Assembly (NCBI RefSeq): GCF_016908555.1
Contig: NZ_JAFBEE010000012.1
Coordinates: 24,904-88,903 of the forward strand
From: Alkaliphilus hydrothermalis
Lineage (GTDB): Bacteria; Bacillota; Clostridia; Peptostreptococcales; Natronincolaceae
DNA: 64,000 bases
Direction of reading: 5' to 3'
Position 1 is the stretch's first letter, and each line of letters begins with the position of its first letter. The translations under genes and the position numbers were made by a program. The notes below the pieces were generated by a model. The model ran no database searches, was not told where the DNA came from, and was given only the letters and a program-made list of their open reading frames with translations. Positions 26,347 to 35,307 of the stretch are shown here, one piece after another.

Positions 26347-27675
26347 TTAAGTAGCTAGATGAATATCTATCGTCCTAAGCAAAAGCCTCCAATCCAACAA
26401 ACAAGTCACAATAGAAGACAATATAAACCCAATAAAATAAGCATTAAGCCCATAATGAGGATCTCTAACGTAAAGGATGGATAGAAGTTGAACGTTCATA
26501 CCGATTAAATGATTGATGGCAACGTACTTTTCCTTACCTAAACCATACAGTACGCCTGATAGCATATGATGTAATGAGATGAAAACAGTTGCGATTCCCA
26601 TGATTCTAATATACGTCCCCACATAGGAATCTTCATACAATAATGTCCCCAAAGGGTTTCCAAAAGCAACATACACAATAGACAAGGGAAGGGCTATCAA
26701 TAGCGTGATTGACAATGCTAAATGTATGTCCTTTTTGATCCTCCTCAAGCTGTTTTTTTGTAGCTGTGAAGTGATACTGGGGATAATATTAATTACCAAA
26801 GATGATGTAAAAATATATGGAAGATAGATCAGAGGCATAGTCATCCCCATAATTCTCCCATATGCCTCTGTGGATTCAAGAAGGGACATACCTGATACCA
26901 TCAATGATTTTGGTAATATAATAGAAATTAAAAATTGGGAGGTTAGATTAATTATTCCTAGTATCGTTAAAGGAGAAGCAGTTGAAAAGATTTGGTGGAT
27001 CATAGATCTGGTGGAGACCTTCTTTAAGAAGAAGGCTGTATTTCTGAATTGCTTCTTATACAAATAAATTAAGTAAATTAGATCAAAAAACTCCCCTATA
27101 CTAATACCAATGATTGCAATGTTGGCTGCCGTCCAAGGGTCACTAGGAGGAAAAAAGGATAAAATAAGCATAACCCCTATAAATCTGGTGATATGTTCAA
27201 CAACCTCCGACATACCTGCTTGGGCCATTTTGTTCAGTCCATATAAAAACCCTCGGATTGCAGAAGTAATAGAAATCAAGAAAATAGCAGGAACTAATAA
27301 AAAAAAGGAAGTTACAACATCCTTATCTTGAAATATGAAATAATTAATTCTTTTGGCTTGAGAAATAAGGATGATACTGGTCATCCCACAAAGCCCCAAG
27401 ATGAGTAAAATTGATAGCTTCAAATTTTTAATGATCATATAATGGTTGCCCATTGATTGCTCTCTTGAAGTAATCTTAGAGATAGCAGTCGGAATACCAG
27501 AAGTTGTTAACGTTAGTGCAATCATAAAGATAGGCATAATCATATGAAAAATTCCAATACCTTCTCCGCCAATAACTCTAGATAAAAATACATCATAACT
27601 AAAACTGATCAACCTTATAATAAGGCTGGAAAAAGCGAGGATAATAGAACCATAAATAAAGCTATTCCTTTTCAA
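26347..27675 (-). CDS. SpoVB-like polysaccharide/lipid flippase (MOP superfamily)
   Basis: A 442-residue membrane protein with about 12-14 helices. The start (SFIYGSIILAFSSLIIRLISF) and FLSRVIGGEGIGIFHM match the stage V sporulation protein B family of lipid II or oligosaccharide flippases, used in spore cortex formation. In the minus direction the start is TTG (complement of 27673-27675), preceded by AAGGTGATTAA. It overlaps no neighbour and sits beside a cobalamin riboswitch region read the other way. Confidence 0.85.
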   Translation of the reverse strand: MKRNSFIYGSIILAFSSLIIRLISFSYDVFLSRVIGGEGIGIFHMIMPIFMIALTLTTSGIPTAISKITSREQSMGNHYMIIKNLKLSILLILGLCGMTSIILISQAKRINYFIFQDKDVVTSFFLLVPAIFLISITSAIRGFLYGLNKMAQAGMSEVVEHITRFIGVMLILSFFPPSDPWTAANIAIIGISIGEFFDLIYLIYLYKKQFRNTAFFLKKVSTRSMIHQIFSTASPLTILGIINLTSQFLISIILPKSLMVSGMSLLESTEAYGRIMGMTMPLIYLPYIFTSSLVINIIPSITSQLQKNSLRRIKKDIHLALSITLLIALPLSIVYVAFGNPLGTLLYEDSYVGTYIRIMGIATVFISLHHMLSGVLYGLGKEKYVAINHLIGMNVQLLSILYVRDPHYGLNAYFIGFILSSIVTCLLDWRLLLRTIDIHLAT

Positions 27676-27768
27676 TTAATCACCTTCTTATACTAGTAAC
27701 TAATTATATGGATATTTAAGAATAACATAAAATATTCGAATGGAAAATGAATAGTCATAAAATTACAC

Positions 27769-27796
27769 TTGACTTATTGTGGTTAATAGATATAAT
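27769..27796 (+). promoter_or_regulatory. Sigma-A promoter for the first cobalamin riboswitch transcript
   Basis: TTGACT (27769-27774), 16 bases, TATAAT (27791-27796). It lies about 35 bases before the riboswitch P1 stem. Confidence 0.75.
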
Positions 27797-27830
27797 CATT
27801 ATAGAGGTATTTAAAAACTTAATAAATATT

Positions 27831-27994
27831 ATTATTGGTACTATCTTTAGTAAAAGATTGTTTAAAAGGGAAGATCGGTGTAAATCCGACACGGTCCCGC
27901 CACTGTAATGGATAGGATCTTACGATTACCACTGTACTTAAGTATGGGAAGGTGTGGGATTACGTAGTCCAGAGTCAGGAGACCTGCCAATAGT
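27831..27994 (+). promoter_or_regulatory. Cobalamin riboswitch 1
   Basis: The aptamer shows ATTATTGG (27831-27838) pairing with CCAATAGT (27987-27994) as P1, the conserved core GACACGGTCCCGCCACTGTAA, seen as CGGTCCCGCCACTGTAA, and the B12 box AGTCAGGAGACCTGCC (27973-27988). These are the standard class-I cobalamin (adenosylcobalamin-type) elements. Two downstream terminators (28075-28101 and 28123-28151) provide the expression platform. It should turn the transporter-sucCD-MFS operon off when B12 is abundant. Confidence 0.95.
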
Positions 27995-28034
27995 AAAAAC
28001 GCTGTTTATTACTCACGAGGATGAGGAGGTGTTA

Positions 28035-28121
28035 TTGGAGAGTAGGGGTTTGATACTACTTCTGTTAATAATGTCCTTTCTAACGCTAGAAAGGTTTTTT
28101 TATTGTGCCAATGATGTTTAA
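28035..28121 (+). CDS. Mini-ORF, 28-residue hydrophobic peptide in the riboswitch leader
   Basis: GAGGAGG (28023-28029) precedes a TTG start at 28035; the frame ends at TAA 28119-28121. The product has a strongly hydrophobic stretch (GLILLLLIMSFLTLE) and a cysteine. Both a terminator stem and the T-run fall inside this ORF, so translation could influence termination, as in leader peptides. It may alternatively be chance. No family recognised. Confidence 0.35.
   Translation: MESRGLILLLLIMSFLTLERFFYCANDV
28075..28101 (+). terminator. First intrinsic terminator of the cobalamin leader
   Basis: CCTTTCTA (28075-28082) and TAGAAAGG (28087-28094) form a perfect stem with loop ACGC, followed by T7. 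Confidence 0.85.
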
Positions 28122-28122
28122 T

Positions 28123-28151
28123 AACTCAGCAAATGCTGAGTTTATTTTTTT
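28123..28151 (+). terminator. Second intrinsic terminator of the cobalamin leader
   Basis: AACTCAGC (28123-28130) and GCTGAGTT (28135-28142) with loop AAAT, then a T-run. Two terminators in tandem lie before the transporter. Confidence 0.85.
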
Positions 28152-28173
28152 GAGAAGAAGAGGAGTGCTAAAA

Positions 28174-29358
28174 ATGGACCTAATAAAATTTATTTCAAAC
28201 CCCCTTTTGCTTATGTTTTTAAGCATATTCTTAGGGCAATTAATCGGTAAAATTAATTTCAAAAACATTAAACTAGGAAGCTCTGGAGGCTTATTTGTCG
28301 GTATCTTTATAAGCTATTGTATAACTGTATATCTTCAGAAGGAGGTTCCTGATTCCACGTTGTTGCAGGGGGCATTTATTTCTTCACAGCTCTTTAACAT
28401 AAGTTTAATTGGTTTTATAGCTGCAGTAGGGCTACTTGCAGCTAAAAATATTAAAACAATCATTAAGAATAACGGATATAGCTTTATGATTTTAGCCTTT
28501 GTCATCACTGCTACTGGAGCATTAACGACATGGGGATTTGTTAGATTGGTATCTGATATGAAGGCATCAGTTATTGGGACCTATGTTGGGGCCTTAACAA
28601 GTTCCCCTGGTTTAGCCACTGCATTGGAGGCAGCAAAAGAAATGGGAGGAAATGCGGAGGCAATGGTAGGGTTAGGATACTCTATATCTTATATACCAGG
28701 TGTTGTATTGGTAATTATCTTTGCACAGCTCTTAGGCAAAAACTATAAAAACAATGAGGTTAAACAAAACGCAACAACAAAAGTAGAATATTCCAATGCT
28801 GTTATTGAAAAGGAATCCAACTTTTGCATAATTTCTTTTTCACTAGTGTGTATATTGGGATTACTTATTGGAAAAATCAACGTTTATTTAGGCAGCTATT
28901 TAGGATTTTTCTCTTTGGGGTCTACAGGCGGAGTGCTGATCAGCGCACTATTATTAGGGAATATAAAGAAAATAGGATTTTTGAACTTTAATATGCTGAA
29001 GCAGCAACTATTTGTTGTTAGGGATATATCCTTGAATATGTTTCTTTCTATTGTAGGTCTAAATTACGGTTATAATGCATTGAATCTTATTAGAACAACA
29101 GGAGGACAATTACTCTTGATCGGTATTGTCACTGCAAGTTTTAGTATTTTGGTAGGGTATATAGTCGGTAAGAAAGTATTAAAATTATCAACTGTATATC
29201 TATTAGGAGGTATATGTGGGGGAATGACAAGTACGCCAGGATTAGCCGCTTCTATCGAAGCATTGGATAGTGATGAGGTAACAGCTGGATATGGGGCCAC
29301 CTATCCCTTTGCATTATTTTTTATGATATTGTTTACAAATATTTTGTCTAATTTATAA
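28174..29358 (+). CDS. AspT/YidE-type transporter, cobalamin-regulated
   Basis: A 394-residue membrane protein made of two similar halves, each of about five helices. The repeated signature GALTSSPGLATALEAA (half one) and GGMTSTPGLAASIEAL (half two) is typical of the AspT/YidE/YbjL exchanger superfamily; substrates are usually dicarboxylates or amino acids. No TrkA_C domain separates the halves. The start is ATG 28174, with AGGAG at 28161-28165; an upstream ATG in the leader lacks a ribosome site. It is the first gene of an operon with sucC and sucD, hinting at succinate or a related acid as substrate. Confidence 0.75.
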   Translation: MDLIKFISNPLLLMFLSIFLGQLIGKINFKNIKLGSSGGLFVGIFISYCITVYLQKEVPDSTLLQGAFISSQLFNISLIGFIAAVGLLAAKNIKTIIKNNGYSFMILAFVITATGALTTWGFVRLVSDMKASVIGTYVGALTSSPGLATALEAAKEMGGNAEAMVGLGYSISYIPGVVLVIIFAQLLGKNYKNNEVKQNATTKVEYSNAVIEKESNFCIISFSLVCILGLLIGKINVYLGSYLGFFSLGSTGGVLISALLLGNIKKIGFLNFNMLKQQLFVVRDISLNMFLSIVGLNYGYNALNLIRTTGGQLLLIGIVTASFSILVGYIVGKKVLKLSTVYLLGGICGGMTSTPGLAASIEALDSDEVTAGYGATYPFALFFMILFTNILSNL

Positions 29359-29372
29359 ATGGAGGGATTAAG

Positions 29373-30533
29373 ATGAATATACATGAATATCAAGCAAAAG
29401 AGTTATTAAGTAAGTATGGTGTAGCAGTACCAAAGGGGAAAGTAATTGTCAATGCAGAGGAAGCCACAAGCGCTGCCTGGAGCATTGAAACCGAAGTGGC
29501 AGTTGTGAAGGCTCAAATCCATGCCGGTGGTAGGGGTAAAGCAGGAGGCGTTAAAATAGCTAAAAGTATTGATGAAGTCAGTGGTTATGCAAAAGAATTG
29601 CTAGGTAAAACCCTAGTGACCCATCAAACGGGACCGGAAGGTAAGGAGGTTAAGACCCTCTTAATAGAAGAAGGTTGTAGGATTCACAAAGAATATTATC
29701 TAGCTTTGACATTGGATCGTGAGACATCAAGAGTAACACTAGTTGCCTCGGAAGAAGGCGGTATGGATATTGAAGAGGTAGCTGAATCACAGCCTGAGAA
29801 GATTTTTAAAGAGGCAATTGATCCATTAATTGGATTATCGGAATTCCAAGCCAGAAGAATCTGCTTTAGCATCAACATCCCTACAGATTTGATAAATGAT
29901 ACAGTAAAACTGATGATTAATTTTTATCAATGCTTTATGGAAAATGATTGCGCATTGGCAGAAATCAATCCGTTAGTGGTGACGGAGGATGGAAGGGTAA
30001 TGGCGTTAGATGCAAAGCTAAACTTCGATGATAATGGGTTATATAGAAATCAACATATACTTAAGTATAGAGATTTAAATGAAGAGGATGAGAAGGAGAT
30101 AGAAGCTTCAAAGCATGGGTTGGCCTACATCTCTTTAGATGGTAGTATAGGTTGCATGGTAAATGGCGCTGGGCTAGCAATGGCTACAATGGATATTATT
30201 AAATCCTATGGTGGGGATCCTGCTAACTTTTTAGATGTTGGGGGTGGAGCATCGGAAGAAAAGGTAACTAATGCCTTCCAAATCATACTATCCGACAGTC
30301 GAGTAAAAGGAATTTTTGTAAATATATTTGGAGGAATCATGAAGTGCGATGTGATTGCTAGGGGTATTGTCAATGCAGCAATTAAAACCAACTTAAATGT
30401 ACCTGTTGTGGTAAGGTTTGAGGGAACAAATGTAGAAATGGGAAGAAAGATTCTAGAAAATTCTAATCTAAACATCGTAACAGCAGGAGATATGGGTGAG
30501 GGTGCTAAAAAAATAGTGGAGCTAATCAAGTAG
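29373..30533 (+). CDS. sucC: Succinyl-CoA synthetase beta subunit
   Basis: A 386-residue ATP-grasp subunit of normal length. It begins MNIHEYQAKELLSKYGV, contains the nucleotide-binding HAGGRGKAGGVK and the C-terminal FVNIFGGIMKCD and EGTNVEMGRKIL, all family hallmarks. With the alpha subunit it interconverts succinate, CoA and ATP (or GTP) with succinyl-CoA. Placement under a cobalamin riboswitch is notable, because succinyl-CoA is the product of B12-dependent methylmalonyl-CoA mutase. It starts 14 bases after the transporter. Confidence 0.93.
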   Translation: MNIHEYQAKELLSKYGVAVPKGKVIVNAEEATSAAWSIETEVAVVKAQIHAGGRGKAGGVKIAKSIDEVSGYAKELLGKTLVTHQTGPEGKEVKTLLIEEGCRIHKEYYLALTLDRETSRVTLVASEEGGMDIEEVAESQPEKIFKEAIDPLIGLSEFQARRICFSINIPTDLINDTVKLMINFYQCFMENDCALAEINPLVVTEDGRVMALDAKLNFDDNGLYRNQHILKYRDLNEEDEKEIEASKHGLAYISLDGSIGCMVNGAGLAMATMDIIKSYGGDPANFLDVGGGASEEKVTNAFQIILSDSRVKGIFVNIFGGIMKCDVIARGIVNAAIKTNLNVPVVVRFEGTNVEMGRKILENSNLNIVTAGDMGEGAKKIVELIK

Positions 30534-30550
30534 AAAGGTAGGGATTTGAA

Positions 30551-31468
30551 ATGAGTATATGGGTTAATCAAGAAACGAAAGTAATGGTACAAGGAATTAC
30601 AGGTAAGACGGCCCTCTATCATACTAAGCAAATGTTGGAATATGGGACTAAAATTGTAGCCGGTGTAACACCAGGGAAAGAAGGAACATTTGCAGAGGGA
30701 GTTCCTGTATTTAACACAGTAGATAAAGCTAAAGAAGAAACTGGTGCAAATGTTTCGGTGATTTATGTTCCAGCAAAATTTGCAGCCGATGCAATATTAG
30801 AGGCTGTAGATGCTGAATTAGAGCTGGTGATTTGCATTACAGAGCATATTCCAATTAAAGATATGGTTATTGTAAAAAGATATATGGAGGGCAAAAAAAC
30901 CAGACTAATCGGACCTAATTGCCCTGGAATTATTACACCTGATGAATGTAAAATCGGCATCATGCCAGGTTATATACATAAAAAAGGTAGGATTGGAGTT
31001 GTATCCCGTTCAGGTACATTAACCTACGAAGCGGTGCATCAATTAACTCAAAGGGGAGTAGGGCAATCAAGTGCAGTAGGTATCGGAGGAGATCCAGTCA
31101 ATGGAACTAATTTCATTGACGTCTTGAAGGCCTTTAATGAGGATGAAAATACCGACGCTGTGATTATGATTGGGGAAATCGGTGGAAACGAAGAAGAAAA
31201 GGCTGCCCATTGGGTTAAGGAAAATATGAAAAAGCCAGTAGTTGGATTTATCAGTGGAAAAACTGCACCGGCAGGAAAGCGGATGGGTCATGCAGGAGCC
31301 ATCATCGCAGGAGGTAAAGGAACAGCAGATGAAAAGATAAGGGTAATGGAAAGCTGTGGGATCTCCATCGTTGATGAACCAACAACTATGGGGGAGACCT
31401 TAGTGAAGGTGTTGAAGGAAAATAATTTATGGAGGAGTGAGTATGAAGTTAGATCTGAAAAGATTTAG
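30551..31468 (+). CDS. sucD: Succinyl-CoA synthetase alpha subunit
   Basis: A 305-residue subunit with a Rossmann CoA-binding domain and a flavodoxin-like domain. Hallmarks: QGITGKTALYHTKQML, the LIGPNCPGIITPDECKIGIMP segment (seen as GPNCPGIITPDECKIGIMPG) and the phosphorylated histidine in MGHAGAIIAGG. It is about 15 residues longer than usual at the C-terminus. The start is 18 bases after sucC, so the two are translated in step. Confidence 0.93.
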   Translation: MSIWVNQETKVMVQGITGKTALYHTKQMLEYGTKIVAGVTPGKEGTFAEGVPVFNTVDKAKEETGANVSVIYVPAKFAADAILEAVDAELELVICITEHIPIKDMVIVKRYMEGKKTRLIGPNCPGIITPDECKIGIMPGYIHKKGRIGVVSRSGTLTYEAVHQLTQRGVGQSSAVGIGGDPVNGTNFIDVLKAFNEDENTDAVIMIGEIGGNEEEKAAHWVKENMKKPVVGFISGKTAPAGKRMGHAGAIIAGGKGTADEKIRVMESCGISIVDEPTTMGETLVKVLKENNLWRSEYEVRSEKI

Positions 31469-31649
31469 TCTTATCAATAAAGACAGTATATAAAAATTAA
31501 GAGCTATGCACAAGAAATTGATCCCAAAATGTTTATAACTGTTGGCTTTGTCCATGAGGTATTAGGTGAAGGATTTTAAATTCACTTGCAATATTAGTCT
31601 CCACAAAGTAGAATGGAATAGTATGAGACTAATGAAGGGAAGTGAAAAC

Positions 31650-32972
31650 ATGGAAGAAAATAAAGTCAAAAAGATGCTATCTTATCGTTGGATTGTATGG
31701 GGAGTGCTGGCATTAGCCTATATTATTGTTTTCTTTCACCGACTAGCAATTGGTGTGGTAAGGGAAGATTTGGTTAATACCTTTGGAATTACAGGGACAA
31801 CCTTTGCCAATATTGGTTCCACATATTTTTACGCCTATATGTTCATGCAGATTCCATCAGGAATCCTAGCTGATTCATTGGGGGCAAGAAAAACAGTTAC
31901 CTTAGGAACATTATTAGCAGGGATCGGTTCAGTTATGTTCGGATTAGCGCCAAACCTATTTATGCTGTTTGCTGGAAGATTATTAGTAGGTATAGGTGTT
32001 TCGGTAGTATTTATTGCAATTTTAAAAGTACAATCCCAATGGTTTAAGGAAAGTGAATTTGGTACAATGTCTGGGATTACCTCCTTCGTTGGAAACATGG
32101 GGGGGATATTTGCCCAAACACCTTTGGCAATATTAGTAGGATATTTTACGTGGAGAAGTACCTTTGCAGGAATTGGAGCAATCAGTATACTTTTAGCAAT
32201 CCTTTGTTATGTGGTGGTTCGTAATACCCCTCAGGATATGGGATTACCAACTATAGAAGAAATAGAAGGAAAGAAAAAGGAGGCCCAAGCGGTAGAAAGA
32301 CCACCTCTACTAAAGAGCTTAGGTCAAGCCTTGACAAATCCCTACACATGGCCAGGATTCGTCATCTTTACAGGATTCTTTGGGGCTTTTGTCTCCCTAA
32401 CAGGAACCTGGGGAAATAGCTACTTAGTAGATGTATATGGATTAGCCCCAGAAAAAGCACCAAACTACTTAATGGTGGCAGTGTTGGGTCTAGCCCTAGG
32501 GGGACTAGTAATTGGAAAAATTTCTGACGCAGTTAAAAGTAGAAAGATACCAATGATCGCATTCGGTACAATCTACGTTGCTTGTTGGGCAATCATCGTA
32601 TTCGTAGGAGACGGAAAGCCTCCAGTTGAAATATTATATCCTTTATTCTTTATCCTTGGGTTTACCTGTCCTGCCTTCGTACTTGGTTGGGCATGCGGTA
32701 AGGAAGTTAACCATCCTGCTATAGCAGGGATTTCAACATCCATTGTTAATATGGGAGGATTCTTTGGAGGAGCAATCTTACCTCCAATCCTAGGAAAAAT
32801 CTTTGATACCTATGGTGGAACAATGGAAGCTACTGAATTATATCAAAAAGCCTTCTTATATTGCTTTGCCTTTGCAGCAGTAGGATACGTTTTTACATTC
32901 CTAGTGAAGGAAACCCGTTGTAAAAATATCTATGCAGATAGTTTATGTGGCCGAAATCTTAAACAAAAATAA
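31650..32972 (+). CDS. MFS transporter
   Basis: A 440-residue permease with 12 predicted helices. The motif between helices 2 and 3 (GILADSLGARKTVTLG) is the major facilitator A motif. The general form resembles the organic-anion (ACS) branch of the superfamily. ATG 31650 is chosen after GAAGGGAAGTGAAAAC; an upstream in-frame start at 31566 has no ribosome site. The gap of 180 bases from sucD holds no clear terminator. The substrate may be linked to the succinate-type operon, but this is not shown. The second cobalamin riboswitch begins five bases after its stop. Confidence 0.85.
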   Translation: MEENKVKKMLSYRWIVWGVLALAYIIVFFHRLAIGVVREDLVNTFGITGTTFANIGSTYFYAYMFMQIPSGILADSLGARKTVTLGTLLAGIGSVMFGLAPNLFMLFAGRLLVGIGVSVVFIAILKVQSQWFKESEFGTMSGITSFVGNMGGIFAQTPLAILVGYFTWRSTFAGIGAISILLAILCYVVVRNTPQDMGLPTIEEIEGKKKEAQAVERPPLLKSLGQALTNPYTWPGFVIFTGFFGAFVSLTGTWGNSYLVDVYGLAPEKAPNYLMVAVLGLALGGLVIGKISDAVKSRKIPMIAFGTIYVACWAIIVFVGDGKPPVEILYPLFFILGFTCPAFVLGWACGKEVNHPAIAGISTSIVNMGGFFGGAILPPILGKIFDTYGGTMEATELYQKAFLYCFAFAAVGYVFTFLVKETRCKNIYADSLCGRNLKQK

Positions 32973-32976
32973 ATAA

Positions 32977-33132
32977 GGAATACAGGTGCCCCACGGGGAG
33001 AATAGGTAATGAAGTGCCAATCTTCAACGGTCCCGCCACTGTAAAGAGGAGCCCTACATTAAATAGCCACTGGTTCTACTGGGAAGGCATGTAGGGTGAT
33101 GAAGCTAAGCCAGGAGACCTGCCTGATATTCC
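32977..33132 (+). promoter_or_regulatory. Cobalamin riboswitch 2
   Basis: P1 pairs GGAATACAGG (32977-32986) with CCTGATATTCC (33122-33132). The core CGGTCCCGCCACTGTAAAG and the B12 box AAGCCAGGAGACCTGCC are conserved. It starts five bases after the MFS stop codon, with no convincing separate promoter in the gap. The strong terminator at 33150-33204 is its expression platform, acting on the amidohydrolase and following genes. Confidence 0.95.
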
Positions 33133-33149
33133 TGTCAATATGAACGATG

Positions 33150-33204
33150 GTAAAGGCCAAGGTGTTTTTTGCAAATGCAAAACACCTTGGCCTTTACTTT
33201 TTTT
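33150..33204 (+). terminator. Terminator downstream of cobalamin riboswitch 2
   Basis: A long perfect stem: GTAAAGGCCAAGGTGTTTT (from 33150) with its complement AAAACACCTTGGCCTTTAC (to 33196), loop of a few bases, then T7. A terminator this strong will stop transcription by default unless an antiterminator forms. Confidence 0.92.
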
Positions 33205-33337
33205 AGTGGGTTCTTTACAGTGGGGAATTGTTGAATAGATTAATGTTTCAATACTCGAAATTTTTTAATTATTCAAGAGGGATTTGACGGCGTTGTGTTG
33301 AATAATAGAGTTAATCATTATACTAGGAGGGGATAGA

Positions 33338-34495
33338 ATGATCTTAATTCAAGATGCAAAAGTTTACACAATGGCTGGAAAAGTATTGGAAAAGGGAAGT
33401 GTTTTGGTTCAAGACGGAAAAATTAAGGAAATAGGGGAAACAATCACAGCACCAGAGGGAGTAGAAGTAATTGATGCTACTGGAAAAATGGTGTTCCCAG
33501 GTATGATTGATGCCCATTCACATTTAGGCTTATGGGAGGATGCCATTGGCTTTGAAGGGGCTGACGGAAATGAAATGACAGACCCCGTTACTCCCCACTT
33601 AAGAAGTATTGATGGTATTAATCCTATGGATGTTACCTTTAAAGAAGCTTACGAGGGTGGAATAACTGCAACTGCATCAGGCCCAGGAAGTGCTAATGTG
33701 ATCGGAGGGCAGTTTGCAGTAATCAAAACCTATGGAAAGCGAATCGACGACATGATCATGGTGGAGAATGTTGCGATGAAGTGTGCCTTTGGCGAGAATC
33801 CAAAGAGGGTATACAATGAGAAAAAGCGTATGCCTATGACAAGAATGGGAACCGCTGCTCTATTAAGAGAAACCATTCTACAGGCCAAGAGATACCAAGA
33901 CCGAATAGCTGCAGCAGATGGTGATCTAGCTAAATTCCCTCCATACGATATGAAAATGGAGGCAATGTTACCTGTGTTAGAGAAGAAAATTCCTCTTAAG
34001 GCCCATGCCCATCGAGCGGATGATATCTTTACTGCTATCAGATTAGCTAAAGAGTTTGATTTGAAAATCACATTAGAACACTGTACAGAAGGACACTTGA
34101 TTGCTGATGAATTAGCTCAAGAAGGAATTCCTGTTGTTGTGGGACCAAGCTTTGGTCATCGTTCGAAGTATGAACTAAAAAATAAAACCTTTGATACACC
34201 TGGGGTATTAAATAAAGCAGGGGTTAAGGTGGCTATAATGACGGACCACCCAGTAATTCCTCTGGAAAGTCTACCAATGTGTGCAGCTATGGCGGTGAAG
34301 GCTGGAATGGATGAAGATGAGGCTCTTAAATCCATCACCATCTATCCTGCGGAAATATTAGGTATAGAAGACCGTATAGGAAGTCTAGAAGTAGGTAAGG
34401 ATGCAGATATTGTTATCTGGGATAATCATCCTTTTGATCTACAAGCTAGTGTAAGCTGCACAATTATTGATGGAAAGATAGTATACCGTAAGTAA
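33338..34495 (+). CDS. Metal-dependent amidohydrolase, cobalamin-regulated
   Basis: A 385-residue amidohydrolase of the HutI-like group. Metal-binding features: DAHSHLGL near residue 60, KAHAHRADD near 223, LEHCTEGH near 247 and MTDHPVI near 304. All key residues appear intact, so it should be active. The substrate is not evident; imidazolonepropionase and other cyclic amide or imine hydrolases are relatives. It sits behind a cobalamin riboswitch and terminator. No hut genes are nearby. Ribosome site AGGAGGGG precedes ATG 33338. Confidence 0.8.
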   Translation: MILIQDAKVYTMAGKVLEKGSVLVQDGKIKEIGETITAPEGVEVIDATGKMVFPGMIDAHSHLGLWEDAIGFEGADGNEMTDPVTPHLRSIDGINPMDVTFKEAYEGGITATASGPGSANVIGGQFAVIKTYGKRIDDMIMVENVAMKCAFGENPKRVYNEKKRMPMTRMGTAALLRETILQAKRYQDRIAAADGDLAKFPPYDMKMEAMLPVLEKKIPLKAHAHRADDIFTAIRLAKEFDLKITLEHCTEGHLIADELAQEGIPVVVGPSFGHRSKYELKNKTFDTPGVLNKAGVKVAIMTDHPVIPLESLPMCAAMAVKAGMDEDEALKSITIYPAEILGIEDRIGSLEVGKDADIVIWDNHPFDLQASVSCTIIDGKIVYRK

Positions 34496-34536
34496 TTGAA
34501 GTGGGGTATTGGAGGCATTAAGGAGAGATATAGAAA

Positions 34537-35019
34537 ATGGATCAGATGCCTTTAAAGGATATTATTATATGCGGAATACCAGAAGCCATGATAATGATTT
34601 ACTTGGGGCTATATTTAATGGGAAAAAAGCCCTCCGTTAAAAGAGTAGTGGTGGCAGGTATTTTACAGGGGATTGCTTCATACTATATTAGACAATATAC
34701 AGGGTATGGAGAACGTTTTGTCTACCAGACAATATCCATGATGGCAATAACTTGTTCGGTTGTTAGAGTGAACCCTCTTTGTGGCTTAGTTTCTAGCTCT
34801 ATCGGAGCCACCTTGAACATTTTGGTTGAATCAGCATACATACTCATGGCACTTAAATTTAGTGATTATACATATGCTGAAATCCTTTCCCATGACTGGC
34901 TACGGGTTATATTTGCTACACCAAAGCAAATCATTCTTCTGTTGATTATGGGTGTAATCATTAAAAACAGATATACGTTAGAGGCAGAGTTTAAGTTCTT
35001 AGGGAAAATAAAAGGTTAA
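34537..35019 (+). CDS. Conserved membrane protein, 160 aa
   Basis: Four or five hydrophobic segments (about residues 8-26, 36-50, 63-85, 92-110 and 125-142). I do not recognise a named family. The layout resembles the N-terminal membrane half of histidine-kinase-like quorum or sporulation regulators, but no kinase domain follows. It starts 42 bases after the amidohydrolase, so it is probably in the same cobalamin-controlled operon. AAGGAGAG precedes ATG 34537. Confidence 0.65.
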   Translation: MDQMPLKDIIICGIPEAMIMIYLGLYLMGKKPSVKRVVVAGILQGIASYYIRQYTGYGERFVYQTISMMAITCSVVRVNPLCGLVSSSIGATLNILVESAYILMALKFSDYTYAEILSHDWLRVIFATPKQIILLLIMGVIIKNRYTLEAEFKFLGKIKG

Positions 35020-35055
35020 TGATGGACTTTGATGGATATATATTAAACAAAGTTA

Positions 35056-35084
35056 TTGCTAACAATGATAATTAGCGTTATAAT
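35056..35084 (+). promoter_or_regulatory. Sigma-A promoter for the FMN riboswitch transcript
   Basis: TTGCTA (35056-35061), 17 bases, TATAAT (35079-35084). The riboswitch begins 26 bases later. Confidence 0.75.
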
Positions 35085-35109
35085 AATAGTAAACTTAATA
35101 ATATTTATT

Positions 35110-35233
35110 CTATTCTTCAGGGCGGGGCGCGATTCCCCACCGGCGGTAACGTGATGAACGAAGCCCGCGAGCCAATAGGCTGATCTGGTGAGATTCCAGA
35201 GCCGACAGTTATAGTCTGGATGGGAGAAGATAG
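35110..35233 (+). promoter_or_regulatory. FMN riboswitch (RFN element)
   Basis: The aptamer core is clear: CAGGGCGGGG, CCCCACCGGCGGTAA, AGCCCGCGAGCC, GGTGAGATTCCAGAGCCGACAG and GGATGGGAGAAG, in the usual order (the fourth seen here as GATTCCAGAGCCGACAG). P1 pairs CTATTCTTC (35110-35118) with GAAGATAG (35226-35233). When FMN binds, the terminator at 35267-35307 forms and ribU is off. Confidence 0.97.
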
Positions 35234-35266
35234 TTTGTTATATATATTGTGAACTATGCCTACTTT

Positions 35267-35307
35267 ACACCTGGAGATGATTCTTCAGGTGTTTTGTTAT
35301 TTTTTTC
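35267..35307 (+). terminator. Expression-platform terminator of the FMN riboswitch
   Basis: ACACCTG (35267-35273) pairs with CAGGTGT (35286-35292), followed by a long T-rich run. Confidence 0.8.
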
